Assembly (NCBI GenBank): GCA_029857975.1 | Contig: JAOUFX010000109.1 | Coordinates: forward strand, 1 to 8,008 | Length of the DNA stretch: 8,008 nt | Source of the DNA: Deltaproteobacteria bacterium | GTDB lineage: Bacteria > Desulfobacterota > SM23-61 | Reading direction: 5' to 3' | Shown: in pieces, positions 5,662 to 8,008 of the stretch | How the letters are laid out: each line of letters starts with the position of its first letter | How positions within the stretch are numbered: position 1 is the stretch's first letter | Program-made: the position numbers and the translations under genes | Notes under the pieces: model-generated | What the model was told of the DNA's origin: nothing | Seen by the model: only the letters and a program-made list of their open reading frames with translations | The model's database searches: none

Positions 5662-5771
5662 TTATAGCAAAGCAACTTTTTAAGCCTAACAATTTTCAGG
5701 TAACATAGCAGAATATTGCAAATTCTGACTAAACGCCTTCCCTATCAATTCATAGGAAGCCAAAAATGAAA

Positions 5772-5794
5772 AACCAGGGTTTGGAGCCCTGGTT
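5772..5794 (-). terminator. Intrinsic terminator downstream of the ABM-like gene
   Basis: A perfect 8-bp stem, AACCAGGG (5772-5779) with CCCTGGTT (5787-5794), and a seven-base loop. On the minus strand the stem is followed by a T-rich run, so it would end transcripts of the gene whose stop is at 5895, about 100 bases further along. On the plus strand ATTTTT follows, so it may work in both directions. Confidence 0.75.
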
Positions 5795-5894
5795 ATTTTT
5801 CCCATCTGCTCGTTTTAGGATGCTTGTCTCGGCGATTCAATCGTTCCGATTCCCCGCGGTTGGTTTGGATGTAACTTTGAATTTCGGCTTGCGC

Positions 5895-6188
5895 TTATAC
5901 CTGGATACTGACCTCATAGCGTTCCGTAGCAGGAGGCCCAGCAACAAGGCCTGCAATTTTGCCCATCAGCTCGCGGTAAAGAGGGCTGGTTTCGAATGCC
6001 GCGAGGTCAGCTTCCGTCTCCCAAAAGTTGACTGAGACGGCCTTGCTCGCTTTGCGCTCTATAAGGAAGAGTTGGCCTTTGAACCCTTTCACATTTTTCA
6101 TGGGCGGAACGACAGACTCTTTGACAATGCGGTTTCCTTCTTCGATTTTGCCAGGTTGAAACTGAATAATTGTCACTCGTGCGTGCAT
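5895..6188 (-). CDS. Antibiotic biosynthesis monooxygenase (ABM)-like small protein
   Basis: The 97-aa product starts at the ATG at 6186-6188, five bases after an AAAGGAGA ribosome binding site. It follows the ABM dimeric alpha/beta-barrel plan: a first strand HARVTIIQFQPGK, a helix with EGNRIVKESVVPPMK, GFKGQLFLIE and AVSVNFWETEADLAAFE (residues 35-66) with the conserved Phe-Trp-Glu-x-Glu, a LYRELMGKIAG helix, and a short closing strand ERYEVSIQV. Such proteins may be cofactor-free monooxygenases or ligand-binding barrels; no catalytic residue can be assigned here. It is cytoplasmic. It is a single-gene unit, with module B upstream and a terminator at 5772-5794. Confidence 0.82.
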   Translation of the reverse strand: MHARVTIIQFQPGKIEEGNRIVKESVVPPMKNVKGFKGQLFLIERKASKAVSVNFWETEADLAAFETSPLYRELMGKIAGLVAGPPATERYEVSIQV

Positions 6189-6272
6189 GGTTATCTCCTT
6201 TCTGGTTCTTAGATTTAGAATTTAGCTGGAGAAGTTTTTTTGAAAAGAGGTCAATTTATCAAGGACAAAATC

Positions 6273-6314
6273 AAAAAAGGCTCCAAAGGAAAAATAGAAT
6301 CCCCCTGGAGGCTT
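6273..6314 (-). terminator. Imperfect intrinsic terminator in the ABM leader
   Basis: On the minus strand AAGCCTCCA (plus 6306-6314) pairs with TGGAGCCTT (6277-6285) with one C-C mismatch, followed by six T residues (A run 6273-6278) and another T-rich stretch. It holds the same position as the stronger hairpin of module A and lies 85 bases before the ABM start. The mismatch should weaken it. Confidence 0.5.
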
Positions 6315-6410
6315 CATATAGGCATTTTCCGGAAAATTCTTCTCATACGACACCCCCCAGAAGGTTAGAGGTAAGGTTGTTAGGTTTACAGAGATACTGA
6401 GGGTAACAAC
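6273..6410 (-). ncRNA. Candidate small RNA or attenuated leader, copy B
   Basis: From the predicted start near 6410 to the T run at 6273 the transcript is about 138 nt, nearly the same as its counterpart of about 135 nt in module A. It has a 12-base perfect palindrome TTTTCCGGAAAA at the position of the TTCCGGAA in A. A 31-codon ORF at 6222-6317 also begins MKPP, but the upstream purine run is only GGAAAA, a weak ribosome binding site. Conservation in two loci argues for function or for recent duplication; the two cannot be separated here. Confidence 0.35.
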
Positions 6411-6416
6411 AATTAA

Positions 6417-6445
6417 TAAATACTCTTATGCGAATCGGTCGTCAA
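6417..6445 (-). promoter_or_regulatory. Sigma-70-type promoter of module B
   Basis: TTGACG (plus 6440-6445) and TATTTA (6417-6422) with a 17-base spacer on the minus strand, a good match to a housekeeping promoter. It lies at the position matching the module A promoter. Confidence 0.5.
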
Positions 6446-6454
6446 GGGAAAAAT

Positions 6455-6471
6455 AGAAGAGATTGTGCCAA
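6455..6471 (-). promoter_or_regulatory. Sigma-54-like box of module B, -12 degraded
   Basis: The minus strand reads TTGGCACA (plus 6464-6471), four bases, then CTTCT. The -24 box is intact, but the essential -12 GC is TC here. Around it the sequence aligns well with module A, so either the promoter has decayed in B or the conserved part is really a regulator binding site. Confidence 0.3.
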
Positions 6472-6643
6472 TTCGAACACTCCAGAAGTCAGCGCGATTT
6501 TAGCAGAAATGGTTTGCATATAGCAATTTTTTGATCCAAAATATTTTCAGGTAAAATAGCAGCTAACGAAAGGATCGATACCTCCGAAATGCAAGGTAAA
6601 ACCGAAGCGGATCGCAATTTTTGGTCCGTACCATTGATACGTT

Positions 6644-7600
6644 CTATAACGACTCAAGTTTCAAGTTCCAGTACGACACCGTTCCAAACAAGTCAGGGAA
6701 CATCGTCTTATATGTTATTTCCTTTTCTTCTTCCAGTTTTTGTAAAATATCTTTTCGAACACCATTGGGAATCAGGATTTTGATAAGAAATACAATTTCT
6801 TCATTGCGGCGCTTCTTATAGACACGATAACATTTTTTTATGTACTCTTCGATATCTTCATTATACAAAGTTCGAGTAAATAGCCCCTCTTGTGCTTTGA
6901 TTCGACCGAACATCTGGCCGACCTCCTCCTTAACATGAGCAGGACTACCAGAAGAGCCCAAAACCGTTTCTACAAAACACAGAGTGTCGAGAAATTCAAT
7001 ATAACGTTTTGTCTGCTTGCCTTTGTGTAATAAAAGTCTACTCTTTTCAGCAAGGCCGAAAACGACCCTTTTGTCATCCTTTTCTTTTTTTTCATAAAAG
7101 GCAAAGAAAAGGGCCTTGTAAGGATCCATTGTCCAGTCCAAAAGAGGTGTCTTCAATCCGTGGTGCCGCCCTATACCCCAGTAAATATCGTCTATGAAAT
7201 CCTGTATACAATTTTCCTTCGGATCTTTTTTATCTTGTTTTGGTTGGATCATCTTATAGTATTCAGACAGTGCTTTTTCGAAGTCCGCCGTTCCTTCTTT
7301 GCTTGCGTTTTCAAGAAATAGTAGCAGAGATTTGCCTCCCGGCAAATCATTTTTAAAATGATCCAAGTGTTCCTTGATTGTTTCGTTGTTAGGTACGGAA
7401 TCGGAATCACGAAAGATACTGGGGCGCAATTTTTTTTGGCACCTTTGCCCCCGCCACATATATAGGTACTTGCGGTTTTTAAATTCTTCAATTTTTTCTT
7501 CTAATTCTGTCCAGGAATTGCAGTTTGTGTTCCAAACACCATTCTCAAAATATCCCCCCATATCGTCACGATATCGTATTGCCGGATATTTCTCGCCCAT
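6644..7600 (-). CDS. FRG-domain protein
   Basis: The start is set at the ATG at 7598-7600, with GAAGGA six bases upstream; the open frame continues nine codons further to a TTG at 7627 without a better site. The 318-aa product has FRG-domain marks: YMWRGQ (about 47-52) followed by LRPSIFR, then GIGRHHGLKTPLLDW (about 142-156) and a DPYKALFFAFYE helix, AQEGLFTR (236-243), and near the end a KILIP strand and FPDLFG (301-306). The middle is highly charged, and there is no signal peptide or membrane segment. FRG proteins are widespread single-domain proteins of unsettled biochemical role, common in genomic islands and reported near toxin or phage-defence genes. Here no partner gene adjoins it, so a defence role is only a suggestion. 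The AT-rich, lysine-heavy codon use differs from the CDF gene and hints at transfer. Confidence 0.85.
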   Translation of the reverse strand: MGEKYPAIRYRDDMGGYFENGVWNTNCNSWTELEEKIEEFKNRKYLYMWRGQRCQKKLRPSIFRDSDSVPNNETIKEHLDHFKNDLPGGKSLLLFLENASKEGTADFEKALSEYYKMIQPKQDKKDPKENCIQDFIDDIYWGIGRHHGLKTPLLDWTMDPYKALFFAFYEKKEKDDKRVVFGLAEKSRLLLHKGKQTKRYIEFLDTLCFVETVLGSSGSPAHVKEEVGQMFGRIKAQEGLFTRTLYNEDIEEYIKKCYRVYKKRRNEEIVFLIKILIPNGVRKDILQKLEEEKEITYKTMFPDLFGTVSYWNLKLESL

Positions 7601-7699
7601 TTCATTTCCTTCGGCTTGGGAATACAATTTATTTGCAAAGCTTAAACGATTTCATGTTCAGGATTCATCGAAAAGGCTGGTCTAATGATTTGAATATAG

Positions 7700-7860
7700 C
7701 GTGCCACTCTCCGCACCTGGCTAAAATTCAAGAAATGAAAAGTATATCCGAACCTCGATTGCCAATAGAAATCTACAACATCTGTCAAAACTTGTCACTC
7801 GGAAATTACAGGAAGAAGTCCTTGATTATCCAGGATATTTTCGCCTGCCTACCGAATTAA
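7700..7860. repeat. Diverged intergenic repeat, copy D
   Basis: The partner of 4720-4882, in the same orientation. On the minus strand its edge carries GTGGCACG (plus 7700-7707), about 100 bases upstream of the FRG start, so the repeat lies where upstream control sequence would be expected. A plus-strand frame reads through this copy to a TAA at 7858-7860, but copy C does not preserve it. The rest of the gap (7601-7699 and 7861-7932) shows no further gene or clear promoter. Confidence 0.65.
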
Positions 7861-7932
7861 GCGCTTCCAAGTTGTGAAAGTTAAAATCCTAAAGATCTGT
7901 TGATTTCCCATTGAAGACAGAAAGCACAAACC

Positions 7933-8008
7933 TCAACGCTCCTTGCCCAATGGTCGCAAGACCTCAGTTATAAACCGTGCTGGACAATCCGTAATGATTC
8001 TTACTTTC
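7933..8008 (-). CDS. Possible C-terminal end of a gene entering from the right edge
   Basis: A minus-strand frame open from the window edge to a TGA at 7933-7935 gives 24 residues, including VRIITDCPARF and ITEVLRPLGKER, which look protein-like. The strand agrees with the neighbouring genes. Twenty-odd codons could easily be open by chance and no family can be named. Confidence 0.3.
   Translation of the reverse strand, partial: KVRIITDCPARFITEVLRPLGKER

Larger units (their letters stand above)
5461..5712 (-). repeat. Duplicated upstream module, copy A
   Basis: This region aligns with 6267-6566 in the same order on the same strand: the AAGCCTCC-type hairpin, ATATGAAGCCTCC, TTTCCGGAA, CTAACCTTCTGGGG, a TTGAC promoter, a TTGGCAC box, and then TATAGCAA and TTTTCAGGTAA blocks. 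Copy A lacks about 45 bases found in copy B between the TTGGCAC box and TATAGCAA. Copy A lies upstream of the EthD gene, copy B upstream of the ABM gene, whose products are not close relatives, so the upstream region and not the gene is what was copied. Confidence 0.75.
6267..6566 (-). repeat. Duplicated upstream module, copy B
   Basis: This is the partner of 5461-5712. The order of conserved blocks is the same. It has about 45 extra bases between the TTGGCAC box and the TATAGCAA block. Its right end carries a perfect inverted repeat TATTTT/AAAATA with a 5-base spacer (6542-6558), which is degraded in copy A. Confidence 0.75.

Noticed and set aside
7525..7860. Plus-strand 111-codon ORF
   Set aside because: It runs antisense to the FRG gene start for a third of its length, has no ribosome binding site, and the rest is repeat D, whose partner copy C carries a stop in the same frame.

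Overview
The window reads like accessory chromosome of a mid-GC, probably anaerobic bacterium of the Desulfobacterota / deltaproteobacterial kind. This placement is an inference from the types of genes present (an IS91-type transposase tail, an acetoacetate decarboxylase family protein, an EthD family protein, a short NfeD protein) and from recurring TTGGCAC boxes that resemble sigma-54 -24 elements. No rRNA, tRNA or marker gene is present to fix the taxon.

Layout. The left edge (1-620) holds the first 17 codons of a minus-strand gene with a strong ribosome binding site, a doubtful 46-codon ORF, and otherwise unassignable sequence. At 624-965 lies the C-terminal tail of an IS91-type transposase, followed by its 3' flank and a terminator-like hairpin. 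A plus-strand pair follows: a short NfeD-family membrane protein (1324-1761) and a small 62-aa protein overlapping its stop codon (1758-1946, apparently a CTG start). A REP-like hairpin with a 21-bp tandem repeat (2001-2047) separates this pair from a convergent zinc-type cation diffusion facilitator (2081-3097, minus). Upstream of that is the C-terminal remnant of an unidentified, possibly DUF72-like, gene (3148-3426).

From 3641 to 7600 four minus-strand genes stand as separate units with 460-610 bp between them: an acetoacetate decarboxylase family enzyme, an EthD-family small protein, an antibiotic-biosynthesis-monooxygenase-like small protein, and an FRG-domain protein. The gaps are not random. 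The regions upstream of the EthD and ABM genes are diverged copies of one module (A, 5461-5712; B, 6267-6566). Each carries a TTGGCAC box, a TTGAC-type sigma-70 promoter, a conserved stretch of about 135 nt and an intrinsic terminator facing the gene. The stretches 4720-4882 and 7700-7860 are a second pair of diverged repeats (C and D), each ending in the same GGCACG box.

How they work together: ADC, EthD and ABM proteins are all small-molecule enzymes or dimeric alpha/beta barrels that often accompany catabolic or polyketide-like chemistry, but here each has its own upstream region, so this is not a simple operon. The most interesting item is the duplicated promoter-leader-terminator module, which could be a small RNA family or a transcription attenuator controlling the two small-barrel genes. 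A dispersed, decaying repeat is the main alternative.
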